From Streptomyces olivaceus (GTDB lineage Bacteria > Actinomycetota > Actinomycetes > Streptomycetales > Streptomycetaceae): a stretch of 64,000 nucleotides of DNA. How positions within the stretch are numbered: the stretch's first letter is position 1; each line of letters begins with the position of its first letter. The stretch spans positions 62,001 through 126,000 of the forward strand of contig NZ_JOFH01000019.1 in the NCBI RefSeq assembly GCF_000721235.1, written 5' to 3'. Of this stretch, positions 50,201-58,153 are shown piece by piece. Position numbers and translations under genes: made by a program. The notes beneath the pieces were generated by a model. It was not told where the DNA came from. It worked only from the letters and a program-made list of their open reading frames with translations, and searched no databases.

Positions 50201-52417
50201 GACAAGGCCCTGTCGGAGTGGTACGGCAAGTCGGCGTGGGTAATACACCTAGACCGGTTGGTTGGCCTCGAAGCGTTCACTCTCGCAAGTGCACGGCGAC
50301 GCACCGTCCTGGAATACGAGGAACGGGCAGATCCCGACTCATCCGGCTACGACGGCATCACGGGCACGGAGTACGTCGGCCCGTACGTCGCAGCACTCAA
50401 CCGAGCCCTCGACGGAATTGCTGCGCCTGATCCACAGCAGGCTCAGTCGCTGATGGCCCTGCTGGAAAGCGTCTCTGGCAGGTGGGCCCTGCAGATCGTC
50501 CAGCGCCCCCAGAACAAAGTACTCGAGCGCGCCGGAACAGCGTGTGCCATCCGCTACGCCCAGGGAGTGGAGGGCGCACTCGACCCTCTACCCGGGCTGC
50601 GGGCCATCGTCTCACTTGAAGAACTCGTCCCCTCTTTTCCACAGGCCGGAGTCCCACACAGGCTGGCTGCGACCCGCAAAAAGCACGGCGCGATGTGTGA
50701 CGACCTGCTCCTGGTCAGCTTGCTTCCCCGTGATAACAGGCCGCCGCTGGTACAGATGAGCGTCGCTGAGATCAAGTTCTGGAGCGAAGCACCCAACTAC
50801 AGTGACGCCGCCGCGCAGGTCGAAGAGAGCATCAAATGGCTGGCCGACCGGTTCCAAACCCCCGGCCCGCTGAAGGACCTCCGGGGCCGGGAACTTGCCG
50901 AGCTCATCCGCTCCGCCACTGCCCGCAATACCGCCTTCGGACTCACCGAAGCAACACGGGGAGACGCTGAAGACCTCCTACAGCAAGTAGCACAAGGCAA
51001 CTATGAACTGGCCTTCGGCCACTGGCGCAGCGGCTCCTATCGACGGGGCATGGTGGTGTCCGTCGAACGGAACGCCCCCGGCACCGTTGAACTGCACCAA
51101 CTCAACGGCCCAGAAGGACCGGTCGACGTAGTCAGCGTACGCAGTACGGCTGTGCGAAGCGCACTGCGCGGAGACCCGGTTGCGGCCCCTGCGAGCTGGC
51201 ACCGACTCACACCGGTTCCCCCACAGGACACTGGCACGCCAGCCGGCTTCGATCCGAAACCGGTAGCGCCCTCCGGCCTGGATCTACTGCCGAACGGGCA
51301 TGACAGCCAGGCCAAGCCTGGGAAGAAAGCAGATCCAACCGTGACCGAGGAGGACAGGGAAGAAGTAGTGTCCGTGGCTCAGCGTTTGGACAGCGCATTC
51401 GCTAAATACGGGCTGGCTGTCGAACCGTTCGGTCCGGAACTCGCCCACCAAGGCCCGAGCGTGATTCGCTTCCGTACCCGCACCCTGGGTAAACTGTCCA
51501 TCAGCGACATCGAACGGCGTGCCAGGGACATCAGCCGCGAGGTCGCCACCACAGGTGAGATCGCCGTCGGCCATGAACCGGGCTACGTAACGATCGACGT
51601 CCCAAGACAGCACCGCCAGCCAGTACTTCTGGGCGAGGTGCTTCACGAACTCGACAAGCCCGCAAAGCCCGGAGCTCTGTCCTTCATCGCCGGCATCGCC
51701 CCGAGCGGAACCGCGCACATTGCCGATCTGTCCCGGCTTCCCCACCTGCTCGTCGCCGGCGCCACTGGCTCGGGCAAATCAGTATTCCTCAGAGGATTGC
51801 TGGTTGAGCTACTTCGGTCACGTACCCCGGAACAGCTCGAGCTGATCATCATCGACCCCAAGAGGCTCGACTTCGCTCCGTTCGCCAAGGCCTCGCATTT
51901 GCGCAACTCCCAGATCATCAGCGATGCCGACATCGCTCTGGAAACACTGCGGAACGTCTTGGAAAGCGAACTCGAGCGCCGGCAGCCCATCCTAGAGGAA
52001 GCGGGCGTCAGCTCAGCATCTGAGTTCTACGAATCCGGAGGAACGCTAGAAGAGCTGCCCCAGCTAGTGATCCTCGTCGACGAGTTCGCGGATCTCATCC
52101 TGTCCGGCAGCGACCGCAAAGCTTTCAGCGAGCTCATCCAGCGCTACGCCCAGCTCACGCGCGCATACGGGATCTTCCTCGTGCTCGCCACCCAGCGGCC
52201 CAGCGTCGACGTCATTACTGGAAGTATCAAGGCGAACCTCAGCGCGCGGATGGCCTTCTCTCTGCCCAGCCATCGGGACTCCATGACTGTCCTGGACCAG
52301 GGCGGAGCAGAAAACCTCCTCGGGGACGGTGACCTGCTCTTCTACCGCAACGGAAAGGTGGAGCGACTTCAGGCCCCATTCGCAAAGCCAGCCGATGTGA
52401 GGGCAGTCCTGGACTAA
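47231..52417 (+). CDS. large FtsK/HerA-type translocase with nuclease-like segment, DptH/DndH-like
   Basis: 1728 aa. ATG 47231 has GGGGAGG 6 nt upstream and overlaps the preceding gene by 20 nt. The first ~1100 residues have no recognised domain apart from an acidic linker (about 470-540). At ~1115-1205 a PD-(D/E)XK-like pattern appears: D1157/D1158 in MCDDLLLVSL and E1180-I-K1182 in SVAEIKFW, then a Q in AAAQVEES. The C-terminal motor has Walker A GATGSGKS (1510-1517), Walker B VILVDEFADLI (D1617-E1618) and FtsK-type LATQRPSVDVITG. Size and architecture fit DptH. The predicted activity is DNA translocation with cleavage. Confidence 0.65.
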   Translation: MSATSSDSGRRHYTTLVAAALKQAAAQPQRAGRRLMLRGLHGLAPADLLPALLASETVTVTVYPEGLSGQSRDITATRLANGTLLIPYLVNSDTSTPTGPNTGGEGFAAALRTHFLAGATEPRVLLILDHQPPETVLSTTEDAALLPELEWTQLARQAAVQETPSLSAFVAAVVEDYLDRCVTSAQINWQDAERLRGWVTDNKDKPETHAGLALPLLGFYIADSKPTPRRLAKSADWRRDLDDWIASPSEDLARRLLLKRIPAEGAAKVLQSRSLRGMDYTGFTLDDLARSATGAALDLDAVHPVSGPRLVLKGQQSLAIWMPASGGTLQFNLIRLLGRGESVRVRWQHDSYATLKTQGRGALLNVAPPSAAQWRFGAVELNSPDGPVQSFRLALFFSDADIAGFERGLDVDPDVGGFICADQPQLDAWRADGKELGTAKIITPATDNSDNDGPQLVTGLLQGSPVGPVPVVPRSATETDEEEDASGPGSDLLDAKGSRADNDEADHEDLHGDEDTGPEPDPLLNRPALGRGESLPTNGQQLTLAHAMLAFRQSDWPANANIPETTASGQQKKITARYGAQRVEVQPRIGKTSLLGPESLILQHPEGAAFRVSSTGAEVLQQLPQPEASWAKELKAFADARRRFFEIAAAVGSVFALDPRSPEASAYTSTYRALLEALPRSGASRTEYERLLLIDTTEVIGTPDLFVAPTNPLSIAFYAGLTTRFAELVGAGAEDLDKADLSAFSPQHLLPLIMADGSWHEGVPCPHAFLWRRYRPLDGSTPGALERNSSFIAGRIAFFLDVHPGMSNPDATVAVTFANPGIEPVLDAMREFYRKDLTRQAYTRPKLRVTLDGDADGIRHGVSSLVASAASDPLDRLVCTRSVIRHRPADEQDFSHLSFLFRSPGERKVRPVGLQRRAGTTFARALACAPGRVLIPDADPVFATGVFAPQPDQGSSDLEAIQYRCLELVGGQGGENLAADQTRMVTVRTSDKALSEWYGKSAWVIHLDRLVGLEAFTLASARRRTVLEYEERADPDSSGYDGITGTEYVGPYVAALNRALDGIAAPDPQQAQSLMALLESVSGRWALQIVQRPQNKVLERAGTACAIRYAQGVEGALDPLPGLRAIVSLEELVPSFPQAGVPHRLAATRKKHGAMCDDLLLVSLLPRDNRPPLVQMSVAEIKFWSEAPNYSDAAAQVEESIKWLADRFQTPGPLKDLRGRELAELIRSATARNTAFGLTEATRGDAEDLLQQVAQGNYELAFGHWRSGSYRRGMVVSVERNAPGTVELHQLNGPEGPVDVVSVRSTAVRSALRGDPVAAPASWHRLTPVPPQDTGTPAGFDPKPVAPSGLDLLPNGHDSQAKPGKKADPTVTEEDREEVVSVAQRLDSAFAKYGLAVEPFGPELAHQGPSVIRFRTRTLGKLSISDIERRARDISREVATTGEIAVGHEPGYVTIDVPRQHRQPVLLGEVLHELDKPAKPGALSFIAGIAPSGTAHIADLSRLPHLLVAGATGSGKSVFLRGLLVELLRSRTPEQLELIIIDPKRLDFAPFAKASHLRNSQIISDADIALETLRNVLESELERRQPILEEAGVSSASEFYESGGTLEELPQLVILVDEFADLILSGSDRKAFSELIQRYAQLTRAYGIFLVLATQRPSVDVITGSIKANLSARMAFSLPSHRDSMTVLDQGGAENLLGDGDLLFYRNGKVERLQAPFAKPADVRAVLD

Positions 52418-53086
52418 ATCGTCGTTGCCTACGCGCGTGCCGACCCCTGGGTCGGCACGCGCCAGCTTCTGGTGATCAGCCAGCCGATGGCCACTGGCTC
52501 GATCTCGCCCTGCGGGAGTAAGGCTCCGCCCCAAAAATGCACGTGCTGACGCGCAGCCAAGCGCGGCGGGCAGCTCTGGAGCCGGCCAGCAGAGCAAATC
52601 CCTCGTCTACCGGAAGGTGCTCAGGGGACAGATCGCTACTGAGCACAGGGCGAAGAAGCGGGCGCGGAAGGCTGCTCCGGCCACGGTTGCGCAGGAGCCG
52701 ACCATCCTGGTTGCCCGTGATGATGTTGAGTACGCCAAGAAGGCGGCAGCAAAGGCCGAGAGTGCGGCTGTCGACCGCGGGCATCAGCTTGCCAACTAGC
52801 TGTGAACCCGGGGTCGCCGTGCTCCCACGGGTCCCCGCGCCCCGCCTCTGCAGCGGCAGGACGGCTGTACGAGCCAGGGAATCCGGACGAACTCGGGGCT
52901 GCGTCTGCATCCGGAGGCGCGTAGAGACGTCGCCGATGGGCTCGGAGAACAGTGCCAGCCAGCAAGGCTAAGCGTATGGCGGATCGCAGGTTGGGCTGTG
53001 AAGCGGAACGTGGACCATCCGTGGACTGGTGGCCCGAGCCCGAGCAGGTGCAGGGGTGTGATCTGCACATATGTGAGGTACGTCAG
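52418..53086. other. right-end noncoding region of the element
   Basis: About 670 bp between the large gene and attR. It contains a short plus-strand frame (52617-52799, listed separately) and otherwise no gene. GC content is lower than elsewhere and the sequence looks like remnants. Confidence 0.4.
52617..52799 (+). pseudogene. possible gene remnant, 60-aa Lys/Ala-rich frame
   Basis: The frame reads VLRGQIATEHRAKKRARKAA and VEYAKKAAAKAESAAV, a helix-forming, basic sequence with normal high-GC codon use. It has no ribosome site and stays open upstream as KSLVYRK. It may be the 3' end of a gene lost when the element's right end was rearranged, or noise. Confidence 0.25.
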
Positions 53087-53136
53087 CGGCCTCCGGAGCC
53101 GTGTGCGCAGGTTCGAATCCTGCCGGGGGCACCTTG
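53087..53136 (+). repeat. attR core (50-bp direct repeat)
   Basis: Identical to 29510-29559, the 3' half of the tRNA-Arg gene from the anticodon stem. The 5' half is absent here, so this copy is the displaced end of the original tRNA gene and marks the right boundary of the element. Confidence 0.93.
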
Positions 53137-53149
53137 TATTGGGTGCCCA

Positions 53150-53189
53150 AAGACCCCGCCACCAGCGCGTTCGCTGGAGTCGGGGTCTT
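53150..53189 (+). terminator. original tRNA-Arg terminator, displaced
   Basis: AAGACCCCG (53150-53158) pairs with CGGGGTCTT (53181-53189) around an inner hairpin CCAGCG-CGTT-CGCTGG. The outer stem is identical to that after attL and the inner stem differs but still pairs. Confidence 0.8.
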
Positions 53190-53329
53190 CGCGTATGTGC
53201 AGGCGGATGCCGCCGGAAGCAGCCGTTTGCCACTGATCACGTCGTAACGGCGTGTTGATCTTGGAGGGCTCCGCAGTAGATCAGCGAGGTTCCGAGGGGC
53301 CTCAACGTATCTCTGTGGACTATGCGTGG

Positions 53330-53369
53330 ACGGACGGAAGCCCCGGAGTGATCCGGGGCTTCCGTCCGT
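53330..53369. terminator. 17-bp perfect hairpin
   Basis: ACGGACGGAAGCCCCGG and CCGGGGCTTCCGTCCGT pair over 17 bp with the loop AGTGAT. It is the strongest hairpin in the window and stands just upstream of a broken GntR gene. It would act on both strands. Confidence 0.8.
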
Positions 53370-53411
53370 CGATCCTGCCTCTGCGCGAAGGCACCCTGAA
53401 CGGCACCTTCC

Positions 53412-54014
53412 CCGCCAGCCAACCCTTACCTTCGAGGGGGCGTTGGCGAAGCAGTTCGGCGTGACACGCCCCACGGTTCACCAACGCCTGCCTGAGCGAA
53501 GTCCGAGCATCGGGTCCCGTCGAGGCCATCAAGGGCCGCGGCACCTTCGCCCACTCCCCACACACAGTCGCCCCAGCCACACGCGCCCGCGGCGTACGCC
53601 GGCCTTCGGACGGCAGCCACATCAAGGCAGACGGCGTCCGCTGAACAGACGCCGAACCGCCGGTAGCCACCCGCACCGACACTCCCCTGGCCCTACCGGA
53701 CCTACTTCGCACCCCGCCGGACGAGTCGATACTCACGTACGACCCACTGCGAACCAGTACGGGGAGGAGACCCCACCGCCAGCGCCGGAGCTCTACACCC
53801 CGCTCTCAGGCCAGGGCCACGAGCTCCACTTCACGGAGTACATCCGCGTACATCCGCACCCGCCTGCCTCTACCCGACCAGGCTCAGGCGCCACGACCGG
53901 CCGACGGGGTCCCGGTGCTCCACGTCATCCACGTGACCCTCACCGAGGCGGCCAAGCCCCTCACCCTGGAGGAGTTCCACCTTCCGGGAGTTGGAGCTGT
54001 CGTTCCGGCTGTAG
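53412..54014 (+). pseudogene. broken GntR/UTRA regulator
   Basis: Pieces of a GntR protein occur in different frames. ALAKQFGVTRPTVHQRL is the helix-turn-helix and GPVEAIKGRGTFAHSP its wing, in another frame. TRLPLPDQAQAP, GVPVLHVIHVTLTEAAKPLTLEEF and ELELSFRL* are the end of a UTRA domain. At least one frameshift and internal loss are needed. It is not the same as either regulator of the element. Confidence 0.7.
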
Positions 54015-54169
54015 CACGAGCTGGGTGGCTCAGACTTTCTCTACGTCATCAAGGCGGCTCACTCCGCTCCCCGCGCGCGGCCCGGCTCCCGGCCGAGCCT
54101 GCGCTCCTGCCTCCGCCCCGCTCCAGCCCGGCCGGGGCCCGCGTCGAGCAAGACCAGAGGGCCCTCGAC

Positions 54170-56998
54170 TCAGGGTTGTTCAAGCAACTTAATCTCGCCC
54201 CTCACCCATTCCACGAGGAAATCAACCTGTGCAGTAGATAGAATACTCAAGTCTTCACGCAATCGATCAACAGGATACCGCCCCTCTTTCGCCCGCAAGA
54301 TGTTCCGATAAAAGAATCCTCGCTTTCTTTGCGGAAACTTCTTCCTCGCTCCGATGATTTCCCACATGAAGTCATCAGCCAGAATCAAGTTGACAATCCG
54401 CAGGAACAGTTCGTCGCCATCATCAGAGATATATTCCTCCTCGTCATGGACCCAGCGATGGGAGCCCAGACGGTTTCGCCATGGCCTGGGCGCGCTGAGA
54501 ACGGTAGGGATTACCTTGTCCGAGGTATCAATAGATAGCCCGGCAAGATTCACCCACGTACGAAAATCCCGGTACGCAAAGTAGGTGAAGAGGTTCTGAT
54601 CACCCGGAATCCCTGGCGGCCTGTCAATGCTATCAAAGAGGAAACGAATGCCATGCCATGACAGGCCCGAATCAATGTCAAGCTTTCCATGCTTGTACAG
54701 AAAAGCGGCAAACCAGGGGCTTTTTCGACTCGCAGTTTCGAGTCGTTCAAGGAACATTTCTACGGTTTTTTGATCTTCATGAACCCAATATTCTGTGATA
54801 GCCCTACTGGGGTGCTGCCCCAAGGTAACAGCGAACGCAAGGGCCGACTCGCTTTGGGAAGAGGCCGCAATCTTCCTAACTTGATCGACCACTAAGTGTC
54901 GCATCTCGGCAGCACAGGACAAAAGCCCCTTAGCGGATTCAATGAAAGAGAAGTGTACGCCTTCTGCCGTCTCCACCTCTACGCACCGCATATAGAATGA
55001 GATGATTGCCCGCAATGTAGTAGGAGGCAGGTCCATGAATTCGACGGAACGGGCACAAAAGCTCGCGATTGCTCGCCGAGCAGCGGCATCAGCGTTACCC
55101 TCGGCCATTTCAATCAGACTTAGTATGGCCTCATTAGATCCATCAAGCAGTCGTTCGTCGAGTGTTTGAATGGCAAGCTGTGAAACAACGTCCCATTCTT
55201 GATTCTGCAGCTTCGGATACAAAGTGGATGTCAACAAATCAACATCACCGCACTCCCGAACCAATTGCCGAGCTGCAAAATATTCCAAGAATGTGCGGTG
55301 CGTGAAGGCGTACAGCTCGTTTCCGGCAGCATCGGCGCCAACGTCCGTCAAAACCCAAGCACGACCACGGCAATATTTGACGAAACTACGAGCCGCGTCT
55401 TGAGCCGCATCAAAATCCTCATAGTGCCGGCCGTGCAGATGCTGTGTGGTGAATTGAACTAGTCGTTTTTCCGTCACGCCAGATGCACTGTCCGAGCTCT
55501 TCAGCATTTGCAATGCCAGCGCGAACATGGCGAATTGGATTCCGCGCTCAAACGGCTTCTCGACAGAGATCCCTCTAGATGAGTCCCAGCGCTCGAATAG
55601 GAACTCAGAGCAGCGTCGATAGAGTTCAGGACGGTTGCGAGGTATGAATCCAGCACCCCTGTAAAGGGCACACATCAATCCCAGCATGAGTGGATTTTCG
55701 CTGAGTTCATGCGCATGAGTGAGTTCGTCCAAGAAGTCAGTAGCGAGCCTGGACTTTTCTTGTTGACTCCCTGACCGCATTGCCTGGAACCACTTGTTAA
55801 CGTAGGAAATTTTTTGCTCATACGAAAAACCCCCGAGTCTAAGGGTTTCGAAAATCTCCTCGTCCAAGGGTGCTTGATCGTAGCCTACCTTGCGCGAAGT
55901 GACCATGATAGGAGCGCTCGGGTAGGCGGTACAGAAAGCCTCCACGGCGCTTACCATGTCCTGCCGTAACGAGGTTTCTGTCAGTTCATCGAGACCGTCG
56001 AAAATGACTGCGGCTCGACCATTGAGGAGCAGGTAATCAACGCAATCTTTAGGCGGAGGCGTGGAGTAGACGGCTGAGCAGATTCTTTCGATATATTCGA
56101 CTACGGAAATCTTGTCACGCTTGAAGTGCACACCAAAATCTCGGACGATGACTTTAAAAGGCACCTTAGATGCAGAACCTGGCCACCGCCCTCGAGCCAA
56201 ATCGACACAGAGCTTGGACGCAAGAGTGGACTTCCCGCCGCCCGGATCACCAAGAACAGCAACTCTCGGATAGTTGGGGAGAATATCTTTAGGCGCAAGG
56301 TTTGAGCCGTCTAAGCGATCTTCCTCACCTTCTACTTCGAGGGTAGATTGTACATAGATTCTGTCGATTGGGATTCGCCGTCCTGCGTCCATCTGCGGTG
56401 GACGCACCTTGCTATCAATGAGCGAGACTTGCCGACTGAAATCCTTACAGAATTCGTCATACTCGTATAGGTCTTCAACCCGGGACAGAATATCTGAATT
56501 TCTGACGGCCGCTGACGCTTGGGCAGCAGCCAATTTAGCAGACACCAGGGAGAAACCCTTGGCATGACCTACCTCATTCAGCGTGGCAAAAATCGCACCC
56601 TGAAGGTCCTCGAAGAGAGCTATTGATACCAGGTCAAGGGTCTCGTCTGGCACCGTCCTATATAGCCGAAGAGATTCACGCAAAGCAGTACGAAGGGGTG
56701 GCACCATAGCTTTCCTGTTCGCAGCAATAGCAACGGAAAGCTGCAGTGCAACCTGCTCAAACTCGTTCGAACACACAAAATGTGCAATCTTCTCACGGAT
56801 TGCGGGTGACAGGTCTTCTACTCTGTCGATAGCTTCGACTCGACAAGTACCGGCCGCCGCTCTCACCGATTTGCGAGAAGCAATGCGGTTCTTTACGCCA
56901 CGCGCTCCGTGTTTAACAGCACTACCAGCAAGACTTCCAACTACTGAACCCACTGCTCTGCTCAATGCGGTTGAGATTGGATCCAACGGTTCCCCCAT
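54170..56998 (-). CDS. NACHT-domain NTPase (NLR-like, probable antiphage defence)
   Basis: 942 aa from ATG 56998 (a TTG at 57058 would add 20 residues). An N-terminal helical region of ~235 residues precedes the NACHT: Walker A AVLGDPGGGKSTLASKL (about 245-260), Walker B AVIFDGLDELTE (about 330-340), MVTSRKVGY, LSENPLMLGLMC and FTHRTFLEYFAARQL. About 400 C-terminal residues, helical with possible HEAT-like repeats, would be the sensor. GC content is far below that of its neighbours, pointing to transfer. Bacterial NACHT proteins of this type protect against phages. No separate effector gene is obvious. Confidence 0.85.
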   Translation of the reverse strand: MGEPLDPISTALSRAVGSVVGSLAGSAVKHGARGVKNRIASRKSVRAAAGTCRVEAIDRVEDLSPAIREKIAHFVCSNEFEQVALQLSVAIAANRKAMVPPLRTALRESLRLYRTVPDETLDLVSIALFEDLQGAIFATLNEVGHAKGFSLVSAKLAAAQASAAVRNSDILSRVEDLYEYDEFCKDFSRQVSLIDSKVRPPQMDAGRRIPIDRIYVQSTLEVEGEEDRLDGSNLAPKDILPNYPRVAVLGDPGGGKSTLASKLCVDLARGRWPGSASKVPFKVIVRDFGVHFKRDKISVVEYIERICSAVYSTPPPKDCVDYLLLNGRAAVIFDGLDELTETSLRQDMVSAVEAFCTAYPSAPIMVTSRKVGYDQAPLDEEIFETLRLGGFSYEQKISYVNKWFQAMRSGSQQEKSRLATDFLDELTHAHELSENPLMLGLMCALYRGAGFIPRNRPELYRRCSEFLFERWDSSRGISVEKPFERGIQFAMFALALQMLKSSDSASGVTEKRLVQFTTQHLHGRHYEDFDAAQDAARSFVKYCRGRAWVLTDVGADAAGNELYAFTHRTFLEYFAARQLVRECGDVDLLTSTLYPKLQNQEWDVVSQLAIQTLDERLLDGSNEAILSLIEMAEGNADAAARRAIASFCARSVEFMDLPPTTLRAIISFYMRCVEVETAEGVHFSFIESAKGLLSCAAEMRHLVVDQVRKIAASSQSESALAFAVTLGQHPSRAITEYWVHEDQKTVEMFLERLETASRKSPWFAAFLYKHGKLDIDSGLSWHGIRFLFDSIDRPPGIPGDQNLFTYFAYRDFRTWVNLAGLSIDTSDKVIPTVLSAPRPWRNRLGSHRWVHDEEEYISDDGDELFLRIVNLILADDFMWEIIGARKKFPQRKRGFFYRNILRAKEGRYPVDRLREDLSILSTAQVDFLVEWVRGEIKLLEQP

Positions 56999-57488
56999 TG
57001 ACTTAGTACTCGTCTCGCGAAACGCAAGTGTACGCCCGATGCCCCCCAGGCGAAGCAAGTTCCCTCAGTCTCTGGAGACGACTGTTTTGACCATGGCCGA
57101 TAACCGATCCCAGCCTCGTAAGGAGCCCTCGATCAAGGGCCAGACACAGCGGGGAGTCAGGTGAAACCAGTCAAGTTCTCGGAAAACAGAAGCAGCTATT
57201 CGCGCAGGTCAGCGCGGGGACGAGTCGCAAGTGATCGCAGCTTCTCATGCTGAGGGCTCACGCGCTGTCGTCACGGGGCACGCCGTCGCGGCTTGCTCTG
57301 GTCGACGAGCACAACCCAACAGGGTGGCTGAGGGCCAAGGTGGGTACAGCGAAGCACACACGCGCCTGGTCGATCGGCCCACCCACCGTCGCGGCTGGCT
57401 GTCGGTGGCTGAGGTTCACACGGACTGCATGCAAGGCGAACGCCGTCACTCGGGGAGAGGTCTCACTCACCTCTGCCACACTCCGCGC
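56999..57488. other. gap between NACHT and DUF5763-type genes
   Basis: 490 bp holding the NACHT promoter region. Plus-strand frames extend through it but lack starts with ribosome sites or family features. Base composition changes from AT-richer to GC-rich within it, marking the edge of the transferred gene. Confidence 0.4.
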
Positions 57489-57761
57489 ATGGGGCGCTGT
57501 GCTGGAGTGACACGACGAGGGCAGGCATGCCGGAACAGGGCAGGGCGGAACGGTTTCTGCCATATGCATGGGGGCGGGCACCGTGGCCGAACACCCAGGC
57601 TTCGCGCCCCGTCTCCACGCCGCGCACACTCACATCCGCAGCCCAGTTCTGCACGACGGCCGCGGCGAAGAAGTTGGTTGTGGCGGCTGTGGTGGTTCCT
57701 CGTGAGCTGGTTCGAGTGGTTGCGCGGCAGCGGCCAAGGCCGGCGGAGTCCTGAGGGATGA
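57489..57761 (+). CDS. small Cys/His protein, DUF5763-like
   Basis: 90 aa from ATG 57489. The first 30 residues read MGRCAGVTRRGQACRNRAGR then NGFCHMH, a C-X9-C-X9-C-X2-H pattern as in DUF5763 proteins (typical beginning C-x-x-x-T-x-x-G-x-x-C). A basic middle and a tryptophan-rich hydrophobic segment (SWLWRLWWFLVSWFEWL) follow, which may be a membrane anchor. The longer frame upstream looks noncoding. The function is unknown. Confidence 0.55.
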   Translation: MGRCAGVTRRGQACRNRAGRNGFCHMHGGGHRGRTPRLRAPSPRRAHSHPQPSSARRPRRRSWLWRLWWFLVSWFEWLRGSGQGRRSPEG

Positions 57762-58153
57762 CGTCTACCCAGCAGGTTGGCTGGGCCGTCCCTGCGCCGT
57801 CCGAGGGCGCTCAACAGTGGCCGACAACAACCAATGACGACCGCCACGGTCGAGTCGTCGGCTACTCGCCACGGCAGTTCCGCGAGCAGGCCCGCCGCGA
57901 CAGCGTAGCCCTCGCAGCGCACTAGCGGCGCATACGCGACGGCTGCCAGGCCCCTCAAAGCAAGAGCTCGTCCACGGCGACCTGCGAGATCCCAAGCGGG
58001 CCGCCCTGCCGATCGGCGGCGTGGTCGTACCGGCGCTGGTTTTCGGTGTGTTCGGGCAGGAAGTCGGCGACGGTTGTGGGGATGGCGTCGAGGCCGGCTG
58101 GCTGTTTCGCTCCGAGGCACCGGCGCCGGGACGTGGTGTGTGACGGGGGTGGG
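57762..58153. other. noncoding or decayed region
   Basis: 392 bp. On the minus strand a stretch reading DAIPTTVADFLPEHTENQ and YDHAADRQGGPLG (about 57960-58100) looks like the end of a former gene, but no complete frame or start is present. Nothing else was recognised. Confidence 0.3.

Larger units (their letters stand above)
29510..53136. mobile_element. integrative conjugative element (AICE, pSAM2 type) in tRNA-Arg
   Basis: The element runs from the tRNA attachment copy at 29510 to the duplicate at 53136, about 23.6 kb. It contains the expected modules: int-xis-repSA, small spread genes, an FtsK-like single-protein transfer ATPase and KorSA-like control. The right-hand 12 kb is cargo (DUF1152, Abi-like, HNH, Dpt-like operon). 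The conserved chromosomal block ends at the tRNA, which supports the boundary. Confidence 0.9.

Noticed and set aside
42954..52417. BREX, DISARM or Wadjet system
   Set aside because: No methyltransferase, PglZ, DrmA/B helicase or SMC-like protein is present; gene order and the FtsK-type motor fit Dpt better.
53087..53136. A second tRNA-Arg gene
   Set aside because: Only the 3' half is present; the 5' acceptor strand and D-arm are missing, so it is the attR copy.
57231..57488. N-terminal extension of the DUF5763-like protein
   Set aside because: The 86 extra residues show no motif; the Cys/His domain begins directly at ATG 57489.
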